A stretch of DNA of 64,000 nt from contig NZ_CH672390.1 of assembly GCF_000152865.1 (NCBI RefSeq), forward strand, positions 2,707,468 to 2,771,467, read 5' to 3'. This DNA is from Erythrobacter sp. NAP1. Its GTDB lineage: Bacteria > Pseudomonadota > Alphaproteobacteria > Sphingomonadales > Sphingomonadaceae. Position numbers and translations under genes: made by a program. How positions within the stretch are numbered: position 1 is the first letter of the stretch; each line of letters opens with the position of its first letter. The notes beneath the pieces are model-generated. The model was given only the letters and a program-made list of their open reading frames with translations. It ran no database searches and was not told the origin of the DNA. This document shows positions 45,322 to 54,976 of this stretch, piece by piece.

Positions 45322-46944
45322 ATGAGTGAGAAGGCAATCAAGCGGGCGCTGCTTTCAGTGTCCGACAAAACCGGTTTGGCGGATCTGGGCAAGGCGCTGG
45401 CAGAGCGAGGCGTTGAACTGGTCAGCACCGGCGGCACGGCGCGCGCGCTTCGCGAAGCGGGGCTTGAAGTGCGCGATGTCTCCGACCTCACCGGCTTTCC
45501 CGAGATGATGGATGGCCGGGTGAAGACGCTTCACCCCAAGGTGCATGGCGGGCTTCTCGCGCTGCGCGACAATGACGAACACGTCGCCGCGATGGAAGCG
45601 CACGAGATCGGCGCAATCGACCTCGTCGTGGTCAATCTCTACCCGTTCGAGGCAACCGTCGCCAAAGGCGCAGAGCGCGCCGAGATCATCGAGAATATCG
45701 ACATTGGCGGGCCTTCGATGGTGCGCTCGGCGGCGAAGAACCACGGCTTCGTGACGATCATGACCGATGCGGCGGATTACCCCGAGCTGCTCGAGGAACT
45801 CGACGCCAATGACGGCGCGACCAGCCATGCTTTCCGCATCCGAATGGCGGGCAAGGCCTATGCGCGCACGGCAGCCTATGATGCGGCGATCGCCAACTGG
45901 TTTGCCTTCGGCGATGCCTTCACCAATCCACTTGGCATGGAAGCGCTCAAGGCAACGCCTTTCGTTGAGACCATGCCGCTCGCCTTCAAGCGCGAAGACG
46001 TGCTGCGTTATGGCGAGAACCCGCACCAGTCTGCGGCGATCTACGTGCCTCAGGTGACAGGCGCACAGGGCGTGCCTCAGGCCGAGCAGCTTCAGGGCAA
46101 GGCGCTGAGCTACAACAACCTCAATGATGCCGATGCCGCACTTGAGCTTGCGGCGGAATTTGCAGGCGGCGATCCGGCAGTGGTGATCGTCAAGCACGCC
46201 AACCCTTGCGGTGTGGCGCAGGGCGCGACGCTGCTCGACGCATGGAACGCGGCGCTGCAATGCGACAGCGTTTCGGCATTCGGCGGGATCGTCGCGGTCA
46301 ACACCGAGCTCGACGGTGCGACCGCAGAGGCGATTGCGAGCATCTTCACCGAAGTCATCATCGCGCCCAAGGTCAGCGAAGAGGCTCGCGCCATCTTTGC
46401 GAAGAAGAAGAACCTGCGCGTTCTCGAATGCGGCACGCTGCCCGATCCGCGCCGGGGCGGCTTCTTCATGAAGACGATTGCAGGCGGCATGCTGATCCAG
46501 GGCCGCGACAATGGCGCGGTGGCCGAGGCCGACCTCAAGGTCGTGACCAAGCGCGAACCCACAGCGCAGGAACTCAAGGACTGCTTCTTCGCCTGGACCG
46601 TGGCGCGTCACGTCAAGTCGAACGCGATCGTCTATGCCAAGGACGGCGCGACCGCAGGGATCGGTGCAGGCCAGATGAACCGCCGCGACTCGGCGCGCAT
46701 CGCTGCGATCAAGGCGAAGGAAGCGGCTGAGACCTACGAGTGGGCAGAACCCCGGACCGTGGGCAGCGCGGTCGCCTCGGATGCGTTCTTCCCCTTCGCC
46801 GATGGCCTGATCGCTGCCGCCGAAGCAGGGGCGAGCGCGGTGATCCAGCCCGGCGGCTCGATCCGCGACGAAGAGGTGATCGCGGCCGCCGACGAAGCGG
46901 GGCTCGCGATGGTATTTACCGGGATGCGGCATTTCAGGCACTAA
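45322..46944 (+). CDS. purH: Bifunctional AICAR formyltransferase/IMP cyclohydrolase
   Basis: The protein has 540 residues. It performs the last two steps of IMP synthesis. The N-terminal MGS-like cyclohydrolase domain has [22 protein letters not shown] and [15 protein letters not shown]; the C-terminal formyltransferase domain has [21 protein letters not shown], the [11 protein letters not shown] block and FPFADGL. 9 bp behind the heparinase-like gene. Confidence 0.97.
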   Translation: MSEKAIKRALLSVSDKTGLADLGKALAERGVELVSTGGTARALREAGLEVRDVSDLTGFPEMMDGRVKTLHPKVHGGLLALRDNDEHVAAMEAHEIGAIDLVVVNLYPFEATVAKGAERAEIIENIDIGGPSMVRSAAKNHGFVTIMTDAADYPELLEELDANDGATSHAFRIRMAGKAYARTAAYDAAIANWFAFGDAFTNPLGMEALKATPFVETMPLAFKREDVLRYGENPHQSAAIYVPQVTGAQGVPQAEQLQGKALSYNNLNDADAALELAAEFAGGDPAVVIVKHANPCGVAQGATLLDAWNAALQCDSVSAFGGIVAVNTELDGATAEAIASIFTEVIIAPKVSEEARAIFAKKKNLRVLECGTLPDPRRGGFFMKTIAGGMLIQGRDNGAVAEADLKVVTKREPTAQELKDCFFAWTVARHVKSNAIVYAKDGATAGIGAGQMNRRDSARIAAIKAKEAAETYEWAEPRTVGSAVASDAFFPFADGLIAAAEAGASAVIQPGGSIRDEEVIAAADEAGLAMVFTGMRHFRH

Positions 46945-47480
46945 AGCTTAGCGAGGGCGCATCCGCGCCCTCGTCCTCGCTAGACGTGTTCCGCTTCGCT
47001 ACACACCCGCTCCGGTCGGGCGGTCGCCCTTGCGGTCGCTGGTGCGACCGATTGGTTGCGAGCGCCTACACATTCGATTTTCCTACTTAGTTCTGAGCAG
47101 CTAATTCGTTCTCCGAAACCCGCTCGGTTGGCGGATCGGAATGCGGAATTCGGAAAGTCACACCGTGAATACACTCAAACAGCATTTTGTCTCATGGAAA
47201 CAGGTGATTGCAGCGACTTCGCGTTTTCCTAAAGGCGGGCTTGGGTGGTCCACTTTGCGGCAAAGTTCGCCTGCGTGACGACGAAGAAAGGCTTGGGAGC
47301 GTGCATCTTTCGCACACGGGCAAGCGTAACCAAATCAGGGCCAGCAACGAACACGTGCATGAACACCTTGGCACGAACACTGTAACGAAATGTCGCATGA
47401 TCCGCCCGTTAAGCTCAGCGCAAGCGCGCCGTTATTAATGGAACGACTGTCGAACCTGAACAGACCCCGCGAGACGACCA
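46945..47480. other. Long intergenic region without a recognisable gene
   Basis: This 536-bp stretch has no convincing coding frame. The first 110 bases hold GC-rich hairpins: one behind purH, and CGGTCGC-TGGT-GCGACCG at 47033-47050. The rest is more AT-rich. ACTTTG-CGG-CAAAGT at 47252-47266 is another small stem. It contains the promoter of the small ORF-msrA operon somewhere before 47480; I cannot assign its boxes. A small RNA is possible but unsupported. Confidence 0.4.
46953..46972 (+). terminator. Hairpin behind purH
   Basis: GAGGGCGC (46953-46960) pairs perfectly with GCGCCCTC (46965-46972) around ATCC, 8 bp after the stop. No T-run follows (TCGTCCTCGC), so it may be a Rho-assisted or processing structure. 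Confidence 0.4.
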
Positions 47481-47687
47481 ATGACCCTCTTCGCCCCTGA
47501 TCTCTATCGCAACTTCGCCCTCGGCTTTGCCGCTGGTGGCCTGCTTGTCGGTGCTGCCACCATCGACCAGTGGGGCCCCGAACTCGAATCGCACGCAATC
47601 GCTGCGCAGCCGCTCGAAGCGCCGCAGCCTGCTGACGAGTTCCTGATCGTGCCTTTCGAAGCGGACACTGCGGAGAACGCCGAATGA
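47481..47687 (+). CDS. Small single-pass membrane protein upstream of msrA
   Basis: The protein has 68 residues: one hydrophobic segment (about 11-28, FALGFAAGGLLVGAATI) then an acidic, Pro/Ala-rich tail. The stop overlaps the msrA start as ATGA, so the two are coupled. No family recognised; topology suggests a membrane-bound partner of the periplasmic MsrA, which is inference. Confidence 0.6.
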   Translation: MTLFAPDLYRNFALGFAAGGLLVGAATIDQWGPELESHAIAAQPLEAPQPADEFLIVPFEADTAENAE

Positions 47688-48370
47688 GCAAAGCCCGCCG
47701 CGCAATCCGTAACGCTGCAATCGCCCTCGCGCTGACCAGTGCCGCAACCCCGGCGCTTGCACTCGACAAGCCGGTCAACGCTCCCGCTCCCGAACGCATC
47801 GCGCGCGAGGGTGCCGGGCTCAAGACCGCCATATTCGCAGGCGGATGCTTCTGGGGCGTCGAAGGCGTCTTCAGCCACATCAAAGGTGTGAAGTCGGCCG
47901 AAAGCGGCTATCACGGCGGCGCGGCTGCCACCGCGAAGTACAACCGCATCACCGCTGGCGGTACGAACCATGCAGAGGCGGTTCGGATCACTTACGACCC
48001 CTATGTCATTCGCTATGACGAATTGCTGCGCATCTTCTTCTCGGTCGTAGCCGATCCAACGCTGCTTAACCGCCAGGGCCCTGACGTGGGCGCGCATTAC
48101 CGCAGCGCTCTCGTCCCCACCAGCGCCGAGCAGCGCGCGGTTGCCGAGGCATATCTCGCGCAGATGGACGCCTCTGGCATCTGGGGCCGCCCGATTGTCA
48201 CCAAGGTCGAGCGCATGCGCACCTTCTATGCGGCGGAAGACTACCACCAGGACTACATGGTGAAAAACCCGCGCAGCCCCTACATCGTGCGCTGGGACGC
48301 GCCCAAGGTCGAGGCGCTGCGTGTGATGTTCCCGAGCGACTTCAGGGATAGCTTCCTTCGCGACGGTTGA
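47684..48370 (+). CDS. msrA: Peptide methionine sulfoxide reductase A, exported
   Basis: The protein has 228 residues. The catalytic cysteine is C55 in FAGGCFWGVEG; ESGYHGG and VRITYDP with downstream HYRSAL complete the family pattern, and the AEDYHQDYM segment is present. Unlike cytosolic MsrA, it has a signal peptide (about 1-27, cut near ALALDK), which points to repair of oxidised methionine in the periplasm. The start ATG 47684 overlaps the small upstream ORF. Confidence 0.93.
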   Translation: MSKARRAIRNAAIALALTSAATPALALDKPVNAPAPERIAREGAGLKTAIFAGGCFWGVEGVFSHIKGVKSAESGYHGGAAATAKYNRITAGGTNHAEAVRITYDPYVIRYDELLRIFFSVVADPTLLNRQGPDVGAHYRSALVPTSAEQRAVAEAYLAQMDASGIWGRPIVTKVERMRTFYAAEDYHQDYMVKNPRSPYIVRWDAPKVEALRVMFPSDFRDSFLRDG

Positions 48371-48423
48371 TCGTGGGGGCAGCGCGACTGGCAAACCGCC
48401 GGCCGCGCGCCTATAAAGGGCGG

Positions 48424-48891
48424 ATGGCTACACAGCATCAACACGCTCATGAAGAGCATGCCGGCGACAAATTGATCGCCGCCGCCCACGACGCGCTTGT
48501 TGCGTCAGGCGAGCAGTGGACGAGCATGCGCGAGGCGGTCTTCAGCGAACTGGCCGGACAGGAACGCCCGGCTTCCGCTTACGACATCGCCGACAACCTC
48601 TCGAAAGCGCGCGGCAAACGCGTTGCGCCCAACTCTGTCTACCGCATCCTCGACCTGTTCGTGGCGAACAACCTCGCGCTCAGGGTCGAAAGCGCCAACG
48701 CCTATCTCGCCAACACGCATCCGGGCTGTCAGCATGACTGCATCTTCCTTGTCTGTGACGAATGCGGAGAGGCAAGCCATGTCGACGATGAAGAGGTAAG
48801 CCGCGCCGTGCGTGCGCTCGCTTCCGCGCGTGATTTCCAGGCCAAGCGGCCCGTTTTGGAAATCCGCGGCCTATGCCGCCTTTGCGCTTGA
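48424..48891 (+). CDS. Fur-family transcriptional regulator (Zur-like)
   Basis: The protein has 155 residues from ATG 48424. A His-rich start (HQHAHEEH) is followed by the Fur DNA-binding domain (REAVFSELAG, SAYDIADNLSKARGKRVAPNSVYRILDLFVANNLALRVE). The metal/dimer domain has HPGCQHDCIFLVCDECGE and RGLCRLC, with paired CxxC zinc sites. The Zur assignment is favoured over Fur by the NTHPGCQHDC region but is not certain. The regulated zinc genes are not in the window. Confidence 0.85.
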   Translation: MATQHQHAHEEHAGDKLIAAAHDALVASGEQWTSMREAVFSELAGQERPASAYDIADNLSKARGKRVAPNSVYRILDLFVANNLALRVESANAYLANTHPGCQHDCIFLVCDECGEASHVDDEEVSRAVRALASARDFQAKRPVLEIRGLCRLCA

Positions 48892-48936
48892 CGCTACGTC
48901 TTCCCGGACGAACCTATCCAACACGCCAGAGTCGTG

Positions 48937-48953
48937 ATAGCCTGACAGGCTAT
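48937..48953. promoter_or_regulatory. 17-bp perfect palindrome upstream of dxs
   Basis: ATAGCCTG-A-CAGGCTAT, perfect 8-bp arms around one base, 96 bp before the dxs start. It is not followed by a T-run, so an operator is at least as likely as a terminator for the Fur-like gene. It does not resemble a Zur or Fur box as I know them. Confidence 0.4.
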
Positions 48954-49049
48954 GTGTAAGGGTCTATTGTCACTTGTCGGTGAACCGGGCTCCACAAGCG
49001 GTAAAGCGTTCATCGACAGGCTAGAAACAAAGGTGTAGGGCATTTCGCC

Positions 49050-50975
49050 ATGAGTCTTTCGCCATCCACTCCGCTGCTCGATACGATCCCGACTCCTGAC
49101 GAGCTTCGTAAACTCAAGCCTGAACAGCTGCGCCAACTGGCCGATGAGCTGCGCGCCGAAATGATCGACGCGGTCAGCGTCTCGGGCGGGCACCTTGGTT
49201 CCGGCCTTGGCGTGGTCGAGCTTACTGTGGCGATCCACTACGTCTTCAACACGCCTGACGACAAGCTGATCTGGGACGTCGGGCACCAGTGCTATCCGCA
49301 CAAGATCATCACCGGCAGACGCGACCGCATCCGCACCATCCGTCAGGGTGGCGGGCTTTCGGGTTTCACCAAACGTGCCGAGAGCGAATACGATCCGTTC
49401 GGCGCGGCACACTCCTCGACCTCGATCTCAGCTGCGCTCGGCTTTGCGATTGCCAACAAGCTCAACGACAAGCCTGGCCGCGGGATCGCGGTGATCGGCG
49501 ACGGCGCGATGAGCGCGGGGATGGCCTACGAGGCGATGAACAACGCGGCGCAGGCGGGCAATCGCCTGGTCGTGATCCTCAACGATAACGACATGTCGAT
49601 CGCGCCTCCGGTTGGCGGCCTGTCGGCGTATCTTGCGCGCATGGTCTCCTCCAGCGAGTATCTCGGCCTTCGCAGCCTTGCTTCCAAGGCAGTCAAGAAG
49701 ATGAGCCGCCGCCTGCACGATGCACTTGGCAAGGCGGAAGAGTATTCGCGCGGCATGGTGACCGGCGGTACGCTTTTTGAAGAGCTCGGCTTCTACTATG
49801 TCGGCCCGATTGACGGGCACAATCTCGACCACTTGATCCCCGTGCTTGAAAACGTGCGCGACACGTCTGAAGGGCCCGTGCTGATCCACGTCGTCACGGA
49901 AAAGGGCAAGGGCTACAAGCCTGCCGAAGAAAGCGCCGACAAGTATCACGGCGTTCCCAAATTCAACGTCGTCACCGGCGAAAAGCAGAAGGGTTCGGCG
50001 GGAGCGCCCGCTTACCAGAACGTTTTCGGGGACACGCTGGCAGACCTGGCTGACACCGACAAACGTATCTGCGCGATTACGGCTGCGATGCCGTCGGGCA
50101 CCGGCGTCGATCGCTTTGCCCAGCGCCACCCGGATCGCAGTTTCGATGTCGGCATTGCTGAGCAGCACGGCGTCACCTTCGCCGCAGGCCTTGCAGCGCA
50201 GGGCATGCGCCCGTTCGCCGCGATTTACTCGACCTTCCTGCAGCGCGCCTATGACCAGGTCGTGCATGATGTTGCGATTCAGAACCTGCCGGTGCGCTTT
50301 GCCATCGACCGCGCTGGCCTCGTGGGCGCGGATGGCTGCACCCATGCCGGATCGTTCGACATCACCTATCTCGCGACGCTGCCCAACATGGTCGTCATGG
50401 CCGCAGCGGACGAAGCCGAACTGGTCCACATGACCTACACGGCTGTAGAGTATGACGAAGGCCCTATCGCCTTCCGCTATCCGCGTGGCAGCGGCGTTGG
50501 TGTCCCGCTACCCGAGACGCCGCAGAAGCTCGAGATCGGCAAGGGCCGGCTCGTGCGCGAGGGGTCCAAGGTCGCGATTCTTTCGCTCGGTGCCCGGCTC
50601 GAAGAAGCCAAGAAGGCCGCCGACCAGCTTGAAGCCAAGGGCCTGTCGACCACGGTTGCCGACATGCGCTTTGCCAAGCCGCTCGACGAAGACCTCATCG
50701 CCCGCCTGATGCGCACGCACGAGGTAGTGGTGACGATTGAAGAGGGCGCAATCGGCGGTCTGGGCGCTCATGTGCTGACTTACGCCACGGACGAAGGCCT
50801 CACCGACAACGGGCTGAAGGTGCGCACCATGCGCCTGCCCGACACATTCCAGGACCAGGATTCGCCCGACAAGCAGTACGAGGAAGCGGGCCTTAGCGCG
50901 CCTCATATCGTCGACACTGTCCTAAAGGCGCTCAAGCACAACTCGACCAGTATCGAGGAAGAAGCCCGGGCCTGA
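49050..50975 (+). CDS. dxs: 1-deoxy-D-xylulose-5-phosphate synthase
   Basis: The protein has 641 residues. Thiamine diphosphate enzyme opening the MEP isoprenoid pathway (carotenoids, quinones, hopanoids). Motifs: [34 protein letters not shown], the ThDP motif [19 protein letters not shown], the catalytic Glu region [18 protein letters not shown] and [14 protein letters not shown]. Typical length. Confidence 0.97.
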   Translation: MSLSPSTPLLDTIPTPDELRKLKPEQLRQLADELRAEMIDAVSVSGGHLGSGLGVVELTVAIHYVFNTPDDKLIWDVGHQCYPHKIITGRRDRIRTIRQGGGLSGFTKRAESEYDPFGAAHSSTSISAALGFAIANKLNDKPGRGIAVIGDGAMSAGMAYEAMNNAAQAGNRLVVILNDNDMSIAPPVGGLSAYLARMVSSSEYLGLRSLASKAVKKMSRRLHDALGKAEEYSRGMVTGGTLFEELGFYYVGPIDGHNLDHLIPVLENVRDTSEGPVLIHVVTEKGKGYKPAEESADKYHGVPKFNVVTGEKQKGSAGAPAYQNVFGDTLADLADTDKRICAITAAMPSGTGVDRFAQRHPDRSFDVGIAEQHGVTFAAGLAAQGMRPFAAIYSTFLQRAYDQVVHDVAIQNLPVRFAIDRAGLVGADGCTHAGSFDITYLATLPNMVVMAAADEAELVHMTYTAVEYDEGPIAFRYPRGSGVGVPLPETPQKLEIGKGRLVREGSKVAILSLGARLEEAKKAADQLEAKGLSTTVADMRFAKPLDEDLIARLMRTHEVVVTIEEGAIGGLGAHVLTYATDEGLTDNGLKVRTMRLPDTFQDQDSPDKQYEEAGLSAPHIVDTVLKALKHNSTSIEEEARA

Positions 50976-50995
50976 GAACCTGACGGTGATCGCCA

Positions 50996-51421
50996 GTGGG
51001 CGCGCTGCTGGGCATTCCGGAATGGCTTGCGAGCACGATCTTCGTGGCCGCTGCGCTGTCGGCGTGGATGGGCTATGGGTACTGGCGCATCCGCCGAGCC
51101 CATGAGCGGCTGGCCCGCATGCGGCCCAATCCGAACCAGAGCGAATTCCTTCGCCTCATGTCCGACGAATGCAGCCCCGCAGCGGTACAATTCGTATGGG
51201 ACATGGCGCTTTCCTATGTGGAGCCACGCCTGACGCCTCATCCTGACGACGATCTGGTCACCGACCTCATGATCGACGGTGACGATATCGCGCTCGACTG
51301 GCCGCATGACTGGGCCAGGCTTAGCGGCGTCGACGTGTCAGATATGCCCGCATGGCCGGAGCAACAGCCTGCAACCGTGCGAAATTACGCTCGCTGGCTC
51401 GACCTCTCGATCAAGCCTTAG
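50996..51421 (+). CDS. Hypothetical membrane-anchored protein
   Basis: The protein has 141 residues from GTG 50996. One N-terminal transmembrane helix (about 10-30), then a polar, Trp-rich cytosolic domain with conserved-looking PHPDDDLVTDLMIDGDDI. No family recognised. 20 bp behind dxs and probably cotranscribed; its end overlaps the convergent mlaA end by 4 bp. Confidence 0.6.
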   Translation: MGALLGIPEWLASTIFVAAALSAWMGYGYWRIRRAHERLARMRPNPNQSEFLRLMSDECSPAAVQFVWDMALSYVEPRLTPHPDDDLVTDLMIDGDDIALDWPHDWARLSGVDVSDMPAWPEQQPATVRNYARWLDLSIKP

Positions 51422-52530
51422 CGCGTCGCGGGCTCAGCTCCGGCATAGGCAATCGTGTATTCGGTAGGCCGCGTGATCGTGATCGCGTGCGCTAGTTGCA
51501 TCGCCTCGAGGGTTGGCTCGTACGAAATGCTCGGGCTATCGGGAGCATCGTCATCCTCCGGACCGCCTTCGGTTTCACCCGGCTGCAGACCCGGAAGCGC
51601 TTCGTCGATCTCCTCAACGATGGCGGGCCGTTCGGGCGGTTCTTCGCCTCGCAGCAGGGCGATCTCGCGCTCGCGGCGGTAGAGATAGGTGTCGCGGCGC
51701 GCGGCGTAGGGATCGACAGTCTGGCGGATCTCGTCCAGCTCAGCATCGACTTCGAGACGGCTATCGAGGTTGCTCACGACAAAATAGGGGATCGCATATT
51801 CCGGCGTGTTGAATGGGCGGCCCACCGCGACGGGCAGCACGAACTGATCGAGCGTATCGCCGATCACGTCGCGCAAGGAAGTCGCGCCCGCAATGGGCAG
51901 GTAGAGGTAGGGCCCCGAACCCACGCCGTAGAAGCCAAGCGTGTTGGCAAAGCCGTTGCGGCGATATGGCAGGCCGATCCCGTCCTTTTCGGCGACATCG
52001 AAAAGGCCGCCCACGCCAATCGTCGAGTTGATCGCGAACCGACCAAGCGTCTCAAGCGCATCGCCGATCTTGAACTGCAGCAGGAAGTTCAGGAAATTCG
52101 CAGGCTCACGCAGGTTGCGAACAACATTGCTGAGCCCGTCACGGATCGGATCGGGCAGGGCGTCGCGATAAAGATAGGCAACCGGCTGGACGAGCGCCTC
52201 GTCCACTTCCTGGGTGATCCGGTAGCTCGCCGCGTTGATCTCTTCCATCGGATCGCCTTCGGCCGGGCCATATTCGCCCTCGACGACGATGACGTTTTCA
52301 TCGTCGCCTTCTTCGCCTTGCTCGGGTGGAGTTGTGCCGGGCTGCGGCTCCTGCTCTTCCTGTCGCGGGGTCAGCGACCAGCTGAGCGGCAAGAGCTCCT
52401 GCGGCGGCGAAGCGGGCGATTCGAGCACCGGAATTGGCACGCCGGCAACGTTTACATCGACCATCGCTGCTGCCGGAATGGGCCCGACGAGCACGGGCGA
52501 GGTCAATACGGCCAATGCGGCATGCGCCAT
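51418..52530 (-). CDS. mlaA: MlaA family outer-membrane lipid-asymmetry protein
   Basis: The protein has 370 residues. The MlaA/VacJ domain (about 90-280) has DPMEEINAASYRITQEVDE, RDALPDPIRDGLSNVVRNLREPANFLN, RFAINSTIGVGGLFDVA, FANTLGFYGVGSGPYLYLPI and LRDVIGDTLD. An N-terminal Pro/Glu-rich linker follows the signal peptide; no lipobox cysteine is visible, so it may not be a lipoprotein. An acidic C-terminal extension is unusual. MlaA removes misplaced phospholipids from the outer leaflet. Confidence 0.9.
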   Translation of the reverse strand: MAHAALAVLTSPVLVGPIPAAAMVDVNVAGVPIPVLESPASPPQELLPLSWSLTPRQEEQEPQPGTTPPEQGEEGDDENVIVVEGEYGPAEGDPMEEINAASYRITQEVDEALVQPVAYLYRDALPDPIRDGLSNVVRNLREPANFLNFLLQFKIGDALETLGRFAINSTIGVGGLFDVAEKDGIGLPYRRNGFANTLGFYGVGSGPYLYLPIAGATSLRDVIGDTLDQFVLPVAVGRPFNTPEYAIPYFVVSNLDSRLEVDAELDEIRQTVDPYAARRDTYLYRREREIALLRGEEPPERPAIVEEIDEALPGLQPGETEGGPEDDDAPDSPSISYEPTLEAMQLAHAITITRPTEYTIAYAGAEPATR

Positions 52531-52654
52531 GCAAATACTCCTGTGTTACCGTGCCTTACCAACTGCAAGGCTTTGCAAAGGTTCCCTCCAGGCGCCCGGC
52601 CCTGCTATGCGAGGCATCTTCGTGCCTCATTCATAGAAAGACTTGTCTCGAACA

Positions 52655-53452
52655 ATGACATTGCTCTCCATCGACCGCAACGGTCCTGTGACCACGCTCA
52701 CGATCAACCGCGCCGAAAGCATGAACCCGCTAGGCGCGCCGGGCGATGGAGATGAGTTCACGCGGGTCTGTACGGCGATCAACCGTGACATGGAGGTTCG
52801 CTGCGTCATCCTGACCGGGGCTGGCCGGGCTTTCTCGGCGGGCGGCGACATTAAGGCGATGCGCGACAAGACCGGCACGTTCGGAGGTACGACGCCTGCG
52901 ATTTCGGACGGGTATCGCGACAACATTCACATGATGCTGCGCGCGCTTCATACATTGCGCGTGCCCGTCATTGCGGCGATCAACGGTCCGGCGATCGGGC
53001 TGGGATGCGACGTCGCCTGTCTCGCCGACATCCGCATTGCGAGCGACAAGGCCAAGTTCGGCGTCACCTTCCTCAAGCTTGGTATAATTCCGGGCGATGG
53101 CGGCACGTGGATCTTGCCGCGCGTAATCGGCATGAGCCGCGCTTCACAGCTGTTCTACACCGGTGATGTCATCGGTGCAGAGCAGGCAAAGGAATGGGGC
53201 CTGGTGAGCGAAGTCGTGCCGCATGAGAGCCTGATGGACGAAGCGCAGGCGATGGCTGCGAAGATCTCCAAGATGCCGCCGCACAGCCTTCGCCAATCCA
53301 AGATGCTGCTGCGCCAGGGTCAGCAGGTCAGCTATGACACCGCGCTCGAGATGGCTGCGAACACGCAGGCGATGATGCACACCACCGATGACCACGCCGA
53401 AGGTGTCGCTGCCCTGATCGAAAAGCGCGAGGCGCAGTTCAAGGGGCAATAA
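52655..53452 (+). CDS. Enoyl-CoA hydratase/isomerase family protein
   Basis: The protein has 265 residues from ATG 52655. Crotonase fold: VTTLTINRAESMNPLG, oxyanion segments AFSAGGDIKAM and IGLGCDVACLADIRIA, and FLKLGIIPGDGGTWILPRVIG. Fatty-acid oxidation or a related CoA pathway; the exact substrate is not determinable. 3 bp before the next gene. Confidence 0.9.
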   Translation: MTLLSIDRNGPVTTLTINRAESMNPLGAPGDGDEFTRVCTAINRDMEVRCVILTGAGRAFSAGGDIKAMRDKTGTFGGTTPAISDGYRDNIHMMLRALHTLRVPVIAAINGPAIGLGCDVACLADIRIASDKAKFGVTFLKLGIIPGDGGTWILPRVIGMSRASQLFYTGDVIGAEQAKEWGLVSEVVPHESLMDEAQAMAAKISKMPPHSLRQSKMLLRQGQQVSYDTALEMAANTQAMMHTTDDHAEGVAALIEKREAQFKGQ

Positions 53453-53455
53453 AGC

Positions 53456-54271
53456 GTGACCACAGCGCTTCGGTTTATCGGGTTTGCAGCGCTCGCTTAT
53501 GCCCTCGTGGTTGCAGCGCTGTTTCTGTTTCAATCTCGCTTCATCTACCCCGCGCCAAACCGCATTGCCCCGCTGACGCCGGGCTATGAGGAAGTCACGC
53601 TTGAGACCGATGACGGGTTGCGACTGCGAGCCTTCTACCGCGCACCCTCACCCGGTGCGCCGAGCGTGCTCTACTTTCACGGGAATGGCGGCACTCTCGA
53701 AGGAGCGAGTGTGTCGAATGGCGCTCTTGCTGCGGCAGGGCTGGGCGTTCTGCTTGTCGAATATCGTGGATACGGCGGAAATCCGGGTGAGCCGTCGGAA
53801 GAGGGCTTCTACCGCGATGCCGATGCGGCGCTGGCGTGGCTGAGCGAGCATGGCCAATCGCCATCGGAGCTCTACGTTATCGGCAATTCGATTGGCGGCG
53901 GGGTCGCAACCTATACGGCGCTGAAACTTGTCGAGGCGGGATCGCCGCCAGCTGGACTTGTCCTCATCGCGCCATTTACCTCGCTTACCGATGCGGCGTC
54001 GGACAGCTTGTGGTGGGCCCCTGTCGGCGCCCTGCTGCGTGAGCGATACGAAAATGCTGAAAGGCTTGAGAAGTTCTCCGACCTACCGGTGCTCATCCAG
54101 CACGGCACCGCCGACCGCGTCATCGATGACAGCCACGGACGCGCGCTCGCTCAGATTGGCGCGGGCTGGCAATTTCAGTCGTTCGAGGGTTCGGGCCACG
54201 CGCTGTCATTCGAGCGTCGCTCACAGGAGGCGCGGCTCATTTGGGTGCTCGGACAGGAAGCTGAGCGCTAG
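53456..54271 (+). CDS. Alpha/beta hydrolase (ABHD13/BEM46-like)
   Basis: The protein has 271 residues from GTG 53456. N-terminal membrane anchor (7-27). YFHGNGGTLE is the oxyanion loop, GNSIGGGVA has the nucleophile, PFTSLTDAA follows, HGTADRVID supplies the Asp and GSGHALSFE the His. Probably an inner-membrane-anchored esterase or thioesterase. Confidence 0.88.
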   Translation: MTTALRFIGFAALAYALVVAALFLFQSRFIYPAPNRIAPLTPGYEEVTLETDDGLRLRAFYRAPSPGAPSVLYFHGNGGTLEGASVSNGALAAAGLGVLLVEYRGYGGNPGEPSEEGFYRDADAALAWLSEHGQSPSELYVIGNSIGGGVATYTALKLVEAGSPPAGLVLIAPFTSLTDAASDSLWWAPVGALLRERYENAERLEKFSDLPVLIQHGTADRVIDDSHGRALAQIGAGWQFQSFEGSGHALSFERRSQEARLIWVLGQEAER

Positions 54272-54942
54272 AACCAGGCCCAGATGCCAGCACGGATACC
54301 GCCAAGCGGCCAGTGGAGCCAGCTGAAGAAAACGAAGAAGATCAGGCCCAGCGTCCATGGCAGCGGCCCGGCCTTCGCAAAACCGCCAACTCGCGGCCAA
54401 AAGCTCGTATTCGACTCCCATTGCTGCCAGGCATCGCCCATCAGCGCCTTTTTCTTGCGGTCCTGAAGCTTTGCTCCGACCAGTGCGAGGATGCCCATGG
54501 CCAGCGCAGTGATGGTGGTGCGCAGGCTCCAGAACAGCACGATGTGCGAAAGCGCCCAGAGCGCAAAACCCCACATCATCGGGTGGCGCGTGATGGTGAA
54601 GACGCCCTTGGGCGCGGCGCGGGCCTGCTCTTTGGCTTGCGGAGTCGGCAAGGCGGGATTGCCCATCACCGATCCTGCAAACAGAACCATCGCAGGCAAT
54701 GTAAGAAGCGTCGCGATGATCCAGCCAACCTGTCCCGATCCGGGCAGATCGGAAGGCGGAGCGGCCTTGAAGGCGAAATACACCCAGGCGAGCGTCGCGA
54801 TGCTGATGACCGAATAGACGACCTGAAAGCCCAGATCGCCGAACATCTTCACCATGGGCGCCCGCAGCGGATGCGACATGATGAAGTGCGTGCCGACAAA
54901 GGCAGCGTTAGCCGCGATGAGCGTGATGATTGTCCCGTCCAT
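54268..54942 (-). CDS. NnrU family membrane protein
   Basis: The protein has 224 residues from ATG 54942 (MDGTI). Six or so transmembrane segments with the NnrU hallmark FVGTHFIMSHPLRAP and ITRHPMMWGFALWALSHI. NnrU is linked to nitrogen-oxide metabolism in some bacteria, but many relatives are in unrelated genomes and no denitrification gene is nearby. Confidence 0.85.
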   Translation of the reverse strand: MDGTIITLIAANAAFVGTHFIMSHPLRAPMVKMFGDLGFQVVYSVISIATLAWVYFAFKAAPPSDLPGSGQVGWIIATLLTLPAMVLFAGSVMGNPALPTPQAKEQARAAPKGVFTITRHPMMWGFALWALSHIVLFWSLRTTITALAMGILALVGAKLQDRKKKALMGDAWQQWESNTSFWPRVGGFAKAGPLPWTLGLIFFVFFSWLHWPLGGIRAGIWAWF

Positions 54943-54976
54943 GGCTGGACAAGATACCACTTGCCCAGCCGATCCC

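Noticed and set aside
45355..46941. Long minus-strand open frame opposite purH (528 codons)
   Set aside because: It is the antisense shadow of a full-length, motif-rich purH. The high GC of this genome produces long antisense frames; its translation has no recognisable domain and is Arg/His-rich.
47033..47050. Hairpin CGGTCGC-TGGT-GCGACCG as a terminator
   Set aside because: No T-run on either side and it is 90 bp beyond purH, which already has its own hairpin.
48424..48953. Palindrome near dxs as a Zur box for the adjacent Fur-like regulator
   Set aside because: Its sequence (ATAGCCTG arms) does not resemble the AT-rich Zur or Fur consensus, so I list it only as an unassigned palindrome.
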